DNA of 64,000 nt from Synechococcus sp. SP2 MAG. GTDB lineage: Bacteria; Cyanobacteriota; Cyanobacteriia; PCC-6307; Cyanobiaceae. Positions 16,591 to 27,000 of this stretch are shown piece after piece; position 1 is the first letter of the stretch, and every line of letters begins with the position of its first letter. Below the pieces are notes generated by a model. It was not told where the DNA came from and did no database searches. It saw nothing but the letters and a program-made list of their open reading frames with translations. Made by a program: the position numbers and the translations under genes. The stretch lies in contig JAVBIX010000036.1 of NCBI GenBank assembly GCA_030756895.1, positions 3,223 through 67,222 on the forward strand, given 5' to 3'.

Positions 16591-17563
16591 TTGTTTTGAG
16601 CCTCGCTAGGGATGCACCCACGTAATAACGACTAAGGATTTCATTGAACTTGAGCCCCTTCATTGCCAGGTTTTGTGCGCCGTGCTGACTCATACTTGCT
16701 CCCAAATGGCTGTGTGCCTCAGCAGCGATTTCACTGGTCGATGCGTACAGCGATTCAACGAGTCCTCCTTGAAAACTGAGCACCAAACCCTTGGTCGCTT
16801 TCGTTGCGGCTGCCGTGGGCTCGCTTTGACTATTGAGGCCTCCATAGGCTTGCCAGCGGGTCGTATCACCAAGATTGAAATCGGAATCTGCAGGACGTAC
16901 AAGATGCACGAGGGCATAGGACCGTGCGGCAACAGCCTGTGCCTTTAACGCTTCAGGATTCCAGTGACTCGGCATCTCTGCACCAACAACAGAGGCTACA
17001 TAACGCTCCAATGAAAGTTGATTAATCGCAATCCAACCATCACCTCTGTTGAGGAAATAAACCGTTTCCGGATAGGGACGTTCATTCACGACTACGGCCC
17101 CATTTTGACCTGACTGGCAGGTCACTAGGTTTAAATGAGGATCAGTAAAAAGTTTTTTAAGGGTTCTTTTTTGCACGACCTCACCGTTGCGGAATCGGCA
17201 CTCGGCTTGTCCTGATAAGTCCACGGCGCGCGGTGGCGATTGACTCAATAAAGCAACGCGCACAATTGGGTTGCCAGGAGCGCCTAGTGGTCTTGCCCTT
17301 GCACCATGAGCGGAGTGCAACACCGATTTGTTTGGCGGTCCATGAATCTCACCTCCATTCGCAGAAGAGGGAACCGTTGCTTGATCTTTTTCGGAGCTCT
17401 CAAGCAACGTTTCAAGCTTAGTTTTTTGGATTCGCTGTTGATCGAGCTGCCCAATTGCTTGGACACCCCAGGCGACGACACCGATCAGTCCCGCGGTGGC
17501 GGCCATGCCCAGCAACAGTGGGGTGAGCTGTCTCACTGTCCCTCGGACAACGTTTTCGATCAT
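16580..17563 (-). CDS. SpoIID/LytB-domain protein
   Basis: The 327-residue protein has an N-terminal hydrophobic anchor (LTPLLLGMAATAGLIGVVAWGV), which would place the rest in the periplasm. The SpoIID/LytB domain is evident in LSLERYVASVVGAEMPSHW, ALKAQAVAARSYAL and STSEIAAEAHSHLGASMSQHG. In sporulators SpoIID is a lytic transglycosylase; in cyanobacteria the domain is thought to act on cell-wall glycan, which is inference here. The ATG at 17563 is chosen over a TTG five codons upstream. That ATG overlaps the start codon of the divergent SDR gene in a shared CATG. Confidence 0.85.
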   Translation of the reverse strand: MIENVVRGTVRQLTPLLLGMAATAGLIGVVAWGVQAIGQLDQQRIQKTKLETLLESSEKDQATVPSSANGGEIHGPPNKSVLHSAHGARARPLGAPGNPIVRVALLSQSPPRAVDLSGQAECRFRNGEVVQKRTLKKLFTDPHLNLVTCQSGQNGAVVVNERPYPETVYFLNRGDGWIAINQLSLERYVASVVGAEMPSHWNPEALKAQAVAARSYALVHLVRPADSDFNLGDTTRWQAYGGLNSQSEPTAAATKATKGLVLSFQGGLVESLYASTSEIAAEAHSHLGASMSQHGAQNLAMKGLKFNEILSRYYVGASLARLKTNAN

Positions 17564-18302
17564 GCCTGAAATCAACAAAGTTGCTTGGATTGGCCGTGCA
17601 TTGATCGTTGGCCGTGGTGGTCTTGGTACGGCACTTGCGGAGGAGCTGCAACGCCGTCAGCCCGCTCTTGAGGTCATGCTCTGCGGCCGAACCTTGGGTT
17701 CAGCGGATGAGGAATGTGGGAACTGGCTGGTGGACCTCGAGTCTTCCCAAAGTCTTGCAATGTTGTCTCAGAGGCTCCTGGAGGATCCACAGCCCCTGCG
17801 TTTGGTGATCAATGCCACTGGGCGACTGCATGGCGGCTCCCTCTCTCCTGAGAAGCGTCTGCAGCAGGTTTGTGCCGATCATTTGATGGAATCGTTTGCG
17901 ATCAATGCTGCGGGGCCTCTTCTCTTGGCTAAAGCGATTGAACCTGCCCTGAAACGTGATCGCCCTTTTCACTTTGCGAGTCTCAGCGCGCGAGTGGGGA
18001 GCATCGGTGACAACAAAACTGGCGGCTGGTACGCCTATCGCGGAGCCAAAGCAGCCCAGAACATGTATTTGCGTTCGCTGAGTGTGGAGTGGGCACGGCG
18101 TTTTCCACTCGCCACAGTCACGATGCTGCATCCAGGCACCACTGATACAGCGCTTTCCAAGCCATTTCAAGATTTTGTTCCGCCGGATCGTCTGTTCAGC
18201 CCTCAAAAAGCGGCCGCATTGTTGCTCGATGTTTTGCTTGAGCAGACAGCTGGCGACAGCGGCCGTTTTCTGGCATGGGATGGTCAGGAGATCCCTTGGT
18301 GA
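17562..18302 (+). CDS. Short-chain dehydrogenase/reductase family protein
   Basis: The 246-residue protein has an N-terminal nucleotide-binding motif (ALIVGRGGLGTALAEELQRR) that is a variant of the classical TGxxxGxG. The central segment is LVINATGRLHGG. The catalytic-like region reads FHFASLSARVGSIGDNKTGGWYAYRGAKAAQ, with the Ser and YxxxK residues in place. A proton-relay set is therefore present and the enzyme is probably active; the substrate is unknown. The ATG at 17562 (MPEINKVAWIG) is preferred over upstream ATGs that lie inside the SpoIID-like gene. Its stop overlaps the convergent DUF2237 gene by 19 nt. Confidence 0.87.
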   Translation: MPEINKVAWIGRALIVGRGGLGTALAEELQRRQPALEVMLCGRTLGSADEECGNWLVDLESSQSLAMLSQRLLEDPQPLRLVINATGRLHGGSLSPEKRLQQVCADHLMESFAINAAGPLLLAKAIEPALKRDRPFHFASLSARVGSIGDNKTGGWYAYRGAKAAQNMYLRSLSVEWARRFPLATVTMLHPGTTDTALSKPFQDFVPPDRLFSPQKAAALLLDVLLEQTAGDSGRFLAWDGQEIPW

Positions 18303-18691
18303 GCGTTCTTTTTGAGGATGTCCAAGGGGATGATCTGGAGCGCTGTGTGCTCGGTTGCTTCGAGTCGTACCGGTGGCGCCATTCCGTCGTCATAGGCCTG
18401 TTTCCAGCGTGGGGCACAGACACACCAGTGATCGCCTGGTTTGAGACCAGGGAAGCCGAAGTCGGGCATGGGAGTGCTCAAGTCATTGCCCTGGGCCTTG
18501 CTGTAATTCAGAAATCGTTCAGACATCACGCAGCAGACGCTGTGTTGCCCCAAGTCGCTGGGATCTGTGCGGCAGTGTCCATCTCGAAACCAACCTGTCA
18601 TCGGCTCGCAACTACAGCCTTCAAGCGCACCACCTAAAACATTCAGATCACCCTGCCCAACTGGCTTTTGCTCTTGTTGTTGTGACGGCAT
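18284..18691 (-). CDS. DUF2237 family protein
   Basis: The 135-residue protein is Cys-rich and follows the DUF2237 pattern closely: NVLGGALEGCSCEPMTGWFR, HSVCCVMSERFLNYSKAQGNDLSTP and FPGLKPGDHWCVCAPRWKQA. The function of the family is unknown; several conserved cysteines suggest metal or cofactor binding. The start could be the ATG at 18691 (MPSQQQEQKPVGQGD) or one 14 codons upstream at 18733. The protein lies alone on this strand between two plus-strand genes. Confidence 0.85.
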   Translation of the reverse strand: MPSQQQEQKPVGQGDLNVLGGALEGCSCEPMTGWFRDGHCRTDPSDLGQHSVCCVMSERFLNYSKAQGNDLSTPMPDFGFPGLKPGDHWCVCAPRWKQAYDDGMAPPVRLEATEHTALQIIPLDILKKNAHQGIS

Positions 18692-18802
18692 TCGCTTGCA
18701 TTTGCTGCCAGGAGTCTGCCGAACGACTGGCACATTCCGAGACGAGATGGTTGACGGATCACGGGGGTTAGGCGTTAGAGGTCGTTCAGTTATGCCTCCT
18801 CG

Positions 18803-19033
18803 ATGGATTGGGAGTTCACTGAAGACGCGGCGTTCATCGCCCTCTGCGATGCGTTCCGCGAAAGTGGCGAGTCATCGGCCATTGAGTTCCTTGCCAATGG
18901 TGAGGGAGCCTTCCACTTTCAGGATCTTGCACAGAACGCTGCGGGAGAAGGATTTGATTTGAGCGAGTCCAGTGCGCTGGATGATTTTCAGCAGGACGTG
19001 ATCGACACGATGGAAAAGCTCTGCCAGGAGTGA
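18803..19033 (+). CDS. Small acidic hypothetical protein
   Basis: The 76-residue protein is strongly acidic (MDWEFTEDAAFIALCDAFRE) and predicted to be mostly helical. Its spacing of short helices and a central AAGEGFDLSES turn faintly recalls Nif11-like leader peptides, but the similarity is too weak to assert. No partner maturase lies nearby. It ends 28 nt before the convergent gene at 19062. Confidence 0.55.
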   Translation: MDWEFTEDAAFIALCDAFRESGESSAIEFLANGEGAFHFQDLAQNAAGEGFDLSESSALDDFQQDVIDTMEKLCQE

Positions 19034-19061
19034 TCCTGCAGAGCTCACATTGAATGGGCTG

Positions 19062-19334
19062 TCAGCTGAAATAAAAGCTGATTTCCTTGTCCTTCAGGCC
19101 TTCCCAACCAGCCTCGATTAATCGGGTGTTCAGGACCTCTTGGCTGAAATGTTTGGCACCGGTGCGGACGATCCGGTTCCTCATCGACTTACGCACTCCG
19201 CTGCGCTTTCGTTGTGCCTCTTGATCCATGACCTCGCGGTAGAGCGTGAGCATCGCTTCTGGAAGAGGGCTTCCATCGATGTCCAACCCAGCCTTAATCG
19301 CATTGTCGATGGCGTCGGGGCCGCTGAAGTCCAT
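19062..19334 (-). CDS. Conserved-looking hypothetical protein
   Basis: The 90-residue product begins MDFSGPDAIDNAIKAGLDID and continues with a basic stretch (RKRSGVRKSMRNRIVRTGAKHF), then LIEAGWEGLKDKEISFYFS. The composition and clean start suggest a real gene, and I believe similar proteins occur in marine picocyanobacteria, though I cannot verify this. No domain is recognised. It lies 52 nt downstream of metH on the same strand, with a hairpin between. Confidence 0.7.
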   Translation of the reverse strand: MDFSGPDAIDNAIKAGLDIDGSPLPEAMLTLYREVMDQEAQRKRSGVRKSMRNRIVRTGAKHFSQEVLNTRLIEAGWEGLKDKEISFYFS

Positions 19335-19349
19335 TGGAGCAAGTGCAGT

Positions 19350-19367
19350 GCCTCAGAAGTCTGAGGC
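19350..19367. repeat. Inverted repeat between metH and the next gene
   Basis: A perfect 8-bp inverted repeat (gcctcaga/tctgaggc) with a 2-nt loop lies just downstream of the metH stop. It is flanked by partial complementary arms (gcagtg ... cactgc). No T run follows in either direction, so a classical terminator is unlikely; an mRNA-stabilising or processing hairpin is possible. Confidence 0.5.
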
Positions 19368-19386
19368 AACACACTGCTGTGTGGCT

Positions 19387-22300
19387 TTAAGCGCTGAAGT
19401 AGCGAGCATTGCTATGCAAAGCAACCAGGGCTGTTGTGCTCTGTTCTGGATGCAGTTGATCGCTTTCGTCCATGGTCAAACCAATGCGATCAGCTTGAAG
19501 CCATTCCAGTTGTTGACGGGAATCCGCCACGTTGGGACAGGCTGGGTAGCCAAAGGAATAACGGCTCCCCCTGTAGCGCTGGGCAAAGATGTCTCTGAGA
19601 CGCATCCCGTCTGGATCGGAGAAGCCACATTCACGGCGAATGCGGGCATGGGTCCACTCAGCAAGCGCTTCAGCCATCTGAACAGCTAATCCGTGAAAAA
19701 ACAGATAGTCGCTGTAGGCATCCTTGCGAAATAGCTCTTGGCTGAAGCGACTGGCTTCCTCACCCATGGTGACCGCTTGCATCGGGAGCACATCGCAGGG
19801 TTGACCCTGTTTGAGGTCTCGGAAGAAATCGGCGATGCAATAGCGATTCCCACTCCGCTGACGGGGGACGTCAAATCGTCCCAGTTCTGCGCCACCCTCC
19901 GGGTTGAACACCACCACCGCGTTGTCATCGCGACCACAAGGGAAATAGCCGTATGCAACGGCAGGATGAAGGAGTTGGTCTTCTTTGGCGCGCGCCAGCC
20001 ATTTTTGGAGGATTGGCTCTGCCTTGTCAGCGAGATCCTGTTCATACTCCTCACGGCTTTGGTTCTTGGCTTTGCGCATCTGCCACTGACCAGCGAAGAG
20101 GGCTTGTCTGTCGAGGAACGCAATCACTTCTTCGAGAGGAATCTGCTCTTCTCCCTGGAGGACTGATGCGCCAAGGAAGGGAGTGATGACAGCTTGCTCT
20201 TCAGGAACAGCTTCCGATCGGTCGTAGCTAACGGGAAGCTTTAGATCAGCTGTCTCAGATGGCTCAGAGGAGCTCTCAGGCGATGCGTTGACTGTTTCTG
20301 AGGGTTCCGAATCACCACCAATCGAGAGACCATCGGGGGTGCCATCAAGGAATCCAGCACGATCATCCCAGCGATCCTTTGCTTTTGCCGTCACTAGGGC
20401 ATCCATAAAGCGCAGATCTGTGAATGCATCTTTTCCATAAATCACTTTGCCTTCATATACATCATTGCAGTCTTTATTGACGAACCTGGGTGTAAGTGCA
20501 GCACCACCTAAAACGACCGGGACATTAATACCTGCTTCGTTAAAAGACTGCAAGTTGTTTTTCATGAATGCTGTAGATTTCACTAGGAGTCCACTCATGG
20601 CAATGCAATCCGCTTGATGCTCTTCCTGAGCAGTAATGATTGCATTCACATCTTGTTTGATGCCAAGATTGATAACTTCATAGCCATTGTTAGTCAAAAT
20701 AATGTCTACAAGATTTTTGCCAATATCATGGACATCTCCTTTCACTGTTGCAATTAAAAACTTGGCTTTTGCAGATCGTTTGCCTTCCTCTTTCTCCATG
20801 AATGGCTCTAAAAATGCCACCGCAGATTTCATTGTTTCGGCAGATTGCAGAACGAAAGGAAGTTGCATTTGACCGGAACCAAATAGCTCTCCAACCACTT
20901 TCATGCCGTCAAGCAAATATGTGTTGACGATGTCTAAGGGCGGATAATTCTTTAAGCCCTCTTTTAGGGCCTCTTCCAATCCAATCCGCTCACCATCAAT
21001 AATGTGTTGTTTCAGGCGTTCGTCGACGGGGAGGTCGCTCAGGGATGGTCCCGATTCACGAGCCGCTTTGGCGCTTACACCTTCGAATAACGTTGTTAAA
21101 ACTGTAAGAGGGTCATAAGTGCAAACATCGCCTTCAAAACCACGGCGATCATTGATCAAGTCTCGACAAACTTTCTGGTGCTCTTCGCTGATTTTCATCA
21201 GTGGAAGAATCTTGGCTGGTGAAACAATGGCCGCATCCATTCCAGCTTCGCAGCAATCATGCAAGAAGACTGAATTCAACGTAATTCTGGCGGCAGGAGA
21301 CAAGCCAAAGCTCACATTAGACACACCAAGAACAACGTGAACTTGGGGTAGATCTTCGCGAATCCTGCGAATGGCTTCGATTGTTTCAGCAGCGTTGCGT
21401 CGATCTTCTTCGATGCCAGTGGAGATTGGTAGCGCGAGCGCGTCGTAAAAGATTTCGCGAGCTGGAATTCCATACTCCACAGCATCTCGATAAGCCCTTT
21501 TTGCAATTGCAACCTTTTGGTCTGCAGTCCGGGCCATACCGTCTTCGTCGATCGTGCCAATCACCACTCCAGCTCCGTATCGTTTGGCTAGCTCCAATAC
21601 CTTGAAGAAACGTTCATCACCGTCTTCGTAGTTCGTTGAATTGAGAATGCACTTCCCTCCAGAAACTTTTAGTCCGGCTTCCATCTTTTGCCATTCGGTG
21701 GAATCCAGCATCAAGGGAAGATTTACGTTGGTGACCACTCGATTCACCAGTTCGCGCATATCTCGTTCACCATCACGACCGACATAATCAACATTGATAT
21801 CCAGCACATGAGCATTCTCTTTAACCTGACCTCGGGCAACGGCTACCAGTCCGTCCCAATCCTCTTTATTCAGTAATTCCCGTACTTTCTTAGAGCCACT
21901 GGCATTAAGTCGTTCACCGATGATCAAGAAGGAATTGTCTTGTAGGTAGGGAGTTGCGCCATAAATTGATGAGGCTGCCGCTTCGTAACTGAAAGCTTTT
22001 CTCTCATGGTGGTGGGAGCGCACATCTCTAGGTGCTGCATTTAGCTCTGATGAAATTTCAGAAAGCGCTGCAATATGAGCCGGTGTTGTTCCGCAACATC
22101 CGCCAATGACCTGAACGCCGAGATCTTCTACGAAGTGCATTAATTGCATCTTCAATTCCACTGGTGTCAGCCGGTAATGCGCCACGCCTCCCACGTTTTC
22201 TGGTAAGCCTGCGTTAGGGATGCAGCTCACTACAAATGGCGCATTCTCTGTCAGATAGCGCATGTGCTCTTTCATTTGTTCAGGACCTGTTGCGCAGTTC

Positions 22301-23007
22301 AGGCCAAGAACATCAATCGGGAAGGGTTCAAGAATGGCAACAACAGCTGCGATGTCGGAACCCACCAGCATGGTGCCTGTGGTTTCCATCGTTACGGACA
22401 CCATCAAGGGGCGGCGTTCTCCGCTGGTTTCAAAAGCTTGCTCAATTCCTTGAAGAGCAGCCTTGATTTGCAGAACGTCCTGACAGGTTTCAATGATGAG
22501 TAGATCCACATCGCCGGCAATCAGTCCTTCCGCTTGCTCCTGATAGGAATCACGAAGGAGATCAAAACTGATATGTCCGAGCGTGGGTAATTTTGTGGTG
22601 GGTCCCATCGACCCAGCTACGAATCGTGGTTTTTCATCGGTGCTGTATTCCATGGCCACTTCTTTGGCCAGTTCAGCAGCACGCTTGTTGAGTTCGAAGG
22701 TTTTGTCTTCTAGGCCGTACTCGGCAAGGACGACAGATGCGGCACCAAAGGTGTCGGTTTCGATGACATCACAACCGGCTTCAAGAAACTGTCGATGCAC
22801 GTTTTGAACGGCATCGGGGCGTGTGACCACCAAGTTTTCATTGCATCCCTCTAATGCTTCTCCGCCGAAATCCTCTGCGGATAGGTCCAGCTGCTGCAGG
22901 GAGGTTCCTGTAGCTCCGTCAAACACCAAGACGGGCCTTGATGGATCATGCAGCCGCTTTAAAAAACGTGAGGCGATCAGGGTGGGGGTCTCGGTGACGG
23001 CCTGCAT
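19387..23007 (-). CDS. metH: B12-dependent methionine synthase
   Basis: This enzyme transfers a methyl group from 5-methyltetrahydrofolate to homocysteine through cobalamin. All four modules are visible in the 1206 residues. The homocysteine domain carries the zinc ligands (LNCATGPEQ, then [16 protein letters not shown] near residue 300). The pterin domain includes [13 protein letters not shown]. The cobalamin domain has the B12-ligand motif [14 protein letters not shown], with a downstream SGLLVKST. The C-terminal activation domain contains [13 protein letters not shown] and [12 protein letters not shown] Glu/Ser/Pro-rich linker precedes the activation domain. No cobalamin riboswitch is recognisable in the 58 bp upstream. 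The B12 requirement fits the nearby cobN. Confidence 0.98.
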   Translation of the reverse strand: MQAVTETPTLIASRFLKRLHDPSRPVLVFDGATGTSLQQLDLSAEDFGGEALEGCNENLVVTRPDAVQNVHRQFLEAGCDVIETDTFGAASVVLAEYGLEDKTFELNKRAAELAKEVAMEYSTDEKPRFVAGSMGPTTKLPTLGHISFDLLRDSYQEQAEGLIAGDVDLLIIETCQDVLQIKAALQGIEQAFETSGERRPLMVSVTMETTGTMLVGSDIAAVVAILEPFPIDVLGLNCATGPEQMKEHMRYLTENAPFVVSCIPNAGLPENVGGVAHYRLTPVELKMQLMHFVEDLGVQVIGGCCGTTPAHIAALSEISSELNAAPRDVRSHHHERKAFSYEAAASSIYGATPYLQDNSFLIIGERLNASGSKKVRELLNKEDWDGLVAVARGQVKENAHVLDINVDYVGRDGERDMRELVNRVVTNVNLPLMLDSTEWQKMEAGLKVSGGKCILNSTNYEDGDERFFKVLELAKRYGAGVVIGTIDEDGMARTADQKVAIAKRAYRDAVEYGIPAREIFYDALALPISTGIEEDRRNAAETIEAIRRIREDLPQVHVVLGVSNVSFGLSPAARITLNSVFLHDCCEAGMDAAIVSPAKILPLMKISEEHQKVCRDLINDRRGFEGDVCTYDPLTVLTTLFEGVSAKAARESGPSLSDLPVDERLKQHIIDGERIGLEEALKEGLKNYPPLDIVNTYLLDGMKVVGELFGSGQMQLPFVLQSAETMKSAVAFLEPFMEKEEGKRSAKAKFLIATVKGDVHDIGKNLVDIILTNNGYEVINLGIKQDVNAIITAQEEHQADCIAMSGLLVKSTAFMKNNLQSFNEAGINVPVVLGGAALTPRFVNKDCNDVYEGKVIYGKDAFTDLRFMDALVTAKAKDRWDDRAGFLDGTPDGLSIGGDSEPSETVNASPESSSEPSETADLKLPVSYDRSEAVPEEQAVITPFLGASVLQGEEQIPLEEVIAFLDRQALFAGQWQMRKAKNQSREEYEQDLADKAEPILQKWLARAKEDQLLHPAVAYGYFPCGRDDNAVVVFNPEGGAELGRFDVPRQRSGNRYCIADFFRDLKQGQPCDVLPMQAVTMGEEASRFSQELFRKDAYSDYLFFHGLAVQMAEALAEWTHARIRRECGFSDPDGMRLRDIFAQRYRGSRYSFGYPACPNVADSRQQLEWLQADRIGLTMDESDQLHPEQSTTALVALHSNARYFSA

Positions 23008-23065
23008 CGCTCAGTTACTTGTCTCCATCCATTCTATGAACTGCTCTTGATCTGTAGGCCGATCC

Positions 23066-23983
23066 TTAGTCCTCGAGCTCGATTCTGGTGACCCAGTGGC
23101 TGAATTCAGAATCTCGTCCTTCTGTAATCGATACCAGACGTTGTCTTAAGGCATCCATCACCGGTCGATTGGTCGGTAAGACCGTGGATTCGAGTTGACG
23201 AATCGGCGTGATTTTCGCCGCAGTTCCTGTGAGGAATACTTCATCGGCGATACAGAGTTCGGTTTTATCAACGGGGCGTTCGATCACCTGCAATCCCATG
23301 TGCTTTGCCAGCTCAATCACGCTTGAGCGGGTGATTCCCTCAAGAATGTCTTGATCAACTCCAGGTGTGATCAGGACGCCATCGCGCACCAAGAACAGAT
23401 TCATGCCGCTGGCCTCGCTCACCTTTCCCCGCGTGTTCATGAGCAGGGCTTCGTCGAAGCCGCTGGTGACGGCTTCCGTTTTGGCAAGTGAGCTTGTGAT
23501 GTATGCACCACTGATTTTTCCGCGCAGGGGAAGGGAGCGATCTTCCTGCCGGGTCCAACTACTAATTCGGCAACTCACGCCATCAGGAGAGAGGTAATCG
23601 CCGAGCTCTAAGCCGTAAATCAGAAAATCAGTCTCAATGTTGTGCAGACGTGGGGCGATGCCTAAATCACTCGTGTAAACAAACGGCCTCAGGTAGATGG
23701 GCGTTGTGGGCTTATTAGCCCTTAGCACTGCAACGAGAGCCTCCATCACGGTTTCTTCCGTGAGATCAGCGAGCAGGAGTTTGGCGCTTTGGGAGAGACG
23801 CCGGGCATGGCGGTCCGGTCGAAACAACAGCATGCCGCCAGGCTTTGCGGGATCTGGAATCGCGCGCATGCCTCCGAAAGCACCGGTGCCGTAGTGAAGG
23901 GCATGCGTGGCGATCGAAACTTTGGCCTGTTCAAACGGGATGCAGCGGCCTTCAAACCAGGCGTAGGGCAGGAACTGATGCAT
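23066..23983 (-). CDS. ilvE: Branched-chain amino acid aminotransferase
   Basis: This PLP enzyme makes the last step of valine, leucine and isoleucine synthesis. The 305-residue protein starts MHQFLPYAWFEGRCIPFEQA. Fold-type IV features include HALHYGTGAFGGMRA, the catalytic Lys in SLPLRGKISGAYITSSLAK (about residue 155), and SEASGMNLFLV followed by ILEGITRSSVIELA. The length is normal. It lies 58 nt downstream of metH in the same orientation order and is divergent from cobN, with 76 bp between the start codons. Confidence 0.95.
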   Translation of the reverse strand: MHQFLPYAWFEGRCIPFEQAKVSIATHALHYGTGAFGGMRAIPDPAKPGGMLLFRPDRHARRLSQSAKLLLADLTEETVMEALVAVLRANKPTTPIYLRPFVYTSDLGIAPRLHNIETDFLIYGLELGDYLSPDGVSCRISSWTRQEDRSLPLRGKISGAYITSSLAKTEAVTSGFDEALLMNTRGKVSEASGMNLFLVRDGVLITPGVDQDILEGITRSSVIELAKHMGLQVIERPVDKTELCIADEVFLTGTAAKITPIRQLESTVLPTNRPVMDALRQRLVSITEGRDSEFSHWVTRIELED

Positions 23984-24059
23984 CGCTCATTGATCGATGC
24001 TCAAATTTTCTCACTCACCTCGCTCGGTAGGTGTGATGTGATCAGACCAGAATGAAGAG

Positions 24060-27000
24060 ATGCATCGACTGAGCAGTCTTCCTGGCGCCGAAAGCAACGA
24101 GGTTTTCACCGTTGTTGAGCAACCGCCTGCCCCCATTCTTTTCCTGACCAGCGCTGCGACCGATATCAGTACGCTCTCTGCTTGTCTTCGCCAGCCAGAG
24201 CTAGGGCAGTGGAAGGAGCAATTGCGTGCCTTGCCGCTCGATTGTCTGCGACATCCGGCGCAAATTGACCACTATCTGGCCACAACGGGGAGCACGGCTC
24301 GGGTGCTTGTAGTGCGCTTGTTGGGTGGGCGGGGGCACTGGAGTTACGGGCTTGAACAGTGCCGACGCTGGCAGTCGTCTGCCCCAGAGCGAACCTTGAT
24401 CGTGTTGGCGGGGACCGCTGATCAAAACGACGAACTCCATCCGATTGGATCCGTGTCTTCCACCCTCTCTCAACAGTTAGCTCTGTTGCTGCGTGAAGGC
24501 GGGATGCCCAACATGACGAAGGTTTTGAAGGCGATTCATCCCTTCATTACCAGCTGCAAGGAACCTGAAACCCTCAACGACGCGAGCGATCTTCAGCCGG
24601 AACGGATGGCTGATCCAGCCCCTTTTGATTGGCGGGATGAGTCAGGTGCGAAGGTCGGAGTCCTGCTGTATCGGGCCCACGCCCGCGCTGCTGACACGGA
24701 TTGGTGTGATCAACTTCTAACGGCGTTGCGAAGCCGTGGATTAGCTCCCCGTGCCCTCTGGGTGAGCAGCTTGAGAGATCCCGTGGTTCAAGAGGGGGTG
24801 CAACGAGCGTTTCAAGCGCAGGATGTTCAGCTGGTGGTTAGCACCACGGCATTTGCATCGGTGCAGTTTCAAGAGGCGGGGCTTGGCACTCCGCTTTGGG
24901 ATGGTTTGGATGTACCGGTGTTGCAGCTGCTGTCTTCGGGACGTTCGAAGCAAGCCTGGGATGCAACCACTCAGGGGCTCGATCCCATCGATCTTTCCCT
25001 TCAGGTGGTGCTACCTGAGTTGGATGGACGCATCACCACGAGAATCGGTGCATTCCGTGAAGTCCAGGATGCGGAATCCAGCTTGTCGACCGCTGTCAAA
25101 GGGTTGGTTCCCGACGCTGCTGGGCTGAATTGGCTTGCGGACCATGCCCGTTGTTGGGTGGATCTTCGTCAAACGAACGCAGCAGAGAAGCGCGTGGCAT
25201 TGGTGCTTGCGAATTACCCCGTTCGCAATGGACGTTTGGCTAACGGGGTTGGTCTGGATACTCCCGCTAGCACCATCAATATCTTGAACTGGCTTTCTGA
25301 AGCCGGCGTTGCGCTTGGCAGCGAGTCGCGTCCAGATGAGTCACAGGCGCTGATGGCCAAACTGTTATCTGGACGCAGCAACGATCCGGAGAGTTCTCAC
25401 CTTCAGCCCCTTGCCTATCTTCCCCTCAACCACTACTTGCGCTGGTGGCGCCAGCTCACCCCTGAAGCTCGAGCTCTGATTGAGCGCCGATGGGGCTCAC
25501 CGGAACAGGCCGTGGATCTGGAGGAGAAGGGGTTTGCTGTGCATGGTCTATTGCTGGGTCATGTGGCTGTGTTGATTCAGCCCAGCCGTGGCTACGACCC
25601 CGATCAGATCAGTGATCTTCATTCCCCTGATCTCCCTCCTCCGCATCGTTATTTGGCCCAATATCTCTGGCTGCAGGAGGTGCATGGCACCCAGCTGATG
25701 GTCCATGTGGGGAAACATGGCAGCGCCGAATGGCTACCAGGCAAGTCGGTTGGCCTGAGTGAGGCCTGTGGGCCAGGACTGGCGCTTGCTCCGATCCCTC
25801 ACGTCTATCCGTTCATCGTGAATGATCCTGGGGAGGGTTCCCAAGCCAAGCGTCGGGGGCATGCGGTGATTCTCGATCACCTCACGCCGCCCTTGGGTCG
25901 GGCTGGGTTGCACGGATCTTTGCTGTCTCTGGAAGCCTTGTTGGACGAGTACGTCGAGGCTCGTCAGGTTGCTGCTGAACGATGCGATCTGCTTGAGCAG
26001 CAAATTAAGCAGTTGCTTCAACGCCTTGATTGGCCTTCCTTCCCCAATTCTTTCAACGATCCATCAAGCGCTGTTGATCAAGACAACGATTCTTGGGCCC
26101 GCTGTCTTGATCAGGTTGAAACCTATCTCTGTGAGTTGAAGGAGGCGCAAATCAGAACAGGTCTGCATCGGTTGGGCAGTCAGCCTGAACCGTCGATTCA
26201 GAGAGAACTCGTTTTAGCCATTGCGCGATCGCCTTCCGGTGGCTGTCAAGGCATCACTCAGGCGATGGCCAAGGTGGTTGGACTGGAATGCGACCCCTGG
26301 TCGGATGAAGACGGTGCCCGTCTGAGCGACCACGACTGCAGAACCCTTGAGCTGTTGGGTTGTGATCAGCCCAGACGTGTATCGGCAGCTGTGAGTTGGC
26401 TCGATGATCAAGCGCTCAGGTTGCTGGAGCAGATCACAGACGAGCCCTCTGAATCTCTTAGTCCTTTGCTGCAGCAGTGGCTCCAAGAGAACAAAGAGCC
26501 TGCTCTGCTGCGCTTGCGCGATGAGCTGTTACCGCGTTTGTTGGCCTGTGCTTCCAGTGAAAAGAAGGCCTTTCTTGCTGCCTTGGCTGGACGACGCATC
26601 GCTAGTGGACCTTCCGGAGCCCCAACGCGTGGCCGTCCAGACGTTTTGCCAACGGGTCGAAATTTCTATTCCGTGGACCTGCGGGGTCTTCCCACAGAAG
26701 CGGCCTGGGATTTAGGCCGGCGTAGCGCAGAGCAATTATTGGATCTCTATCGACTCGAGGAAGGAGAGGATCTGAGGCACCTTGCGTTGTCGGTGTGGGG
26801 AACGGCCACGATGCGCAATGGCGGTGAAGACATCGCCCAGATGTTTGCGTTGCTGGGGGTACGTCCTCTCTGGGATGGTCCAACACGCCGAATGGTGGAG
26901 CTTGAAGTGATCCCTTTGAGCCTGCTGGCTCGACCGCGGGTGGATGTCACCTTGCGGATGTCAGGACTGTTCCGCGATGCCTTCCCCCAGCTTGTGGGCT

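Noticed and set aside
19062-19084. Terminator-like repeat tcagct ... agctga
   Set aside because: It lies within the 3' end of the 19062 gene, has a short stem and only three following T residues.
22950-23066. Cobalamin riboswitch upstream of metH
   Set aside because: Only 58 bp lie between metH and the next stop, too short for the structure, and no B12-box-like sequence was seen.
23984-24059. Cobalamin riboswitch upstream of cobN
   Set aside because: The 76-bp divergent gap is too short for a full riboswitch and no B12-box was recognised.
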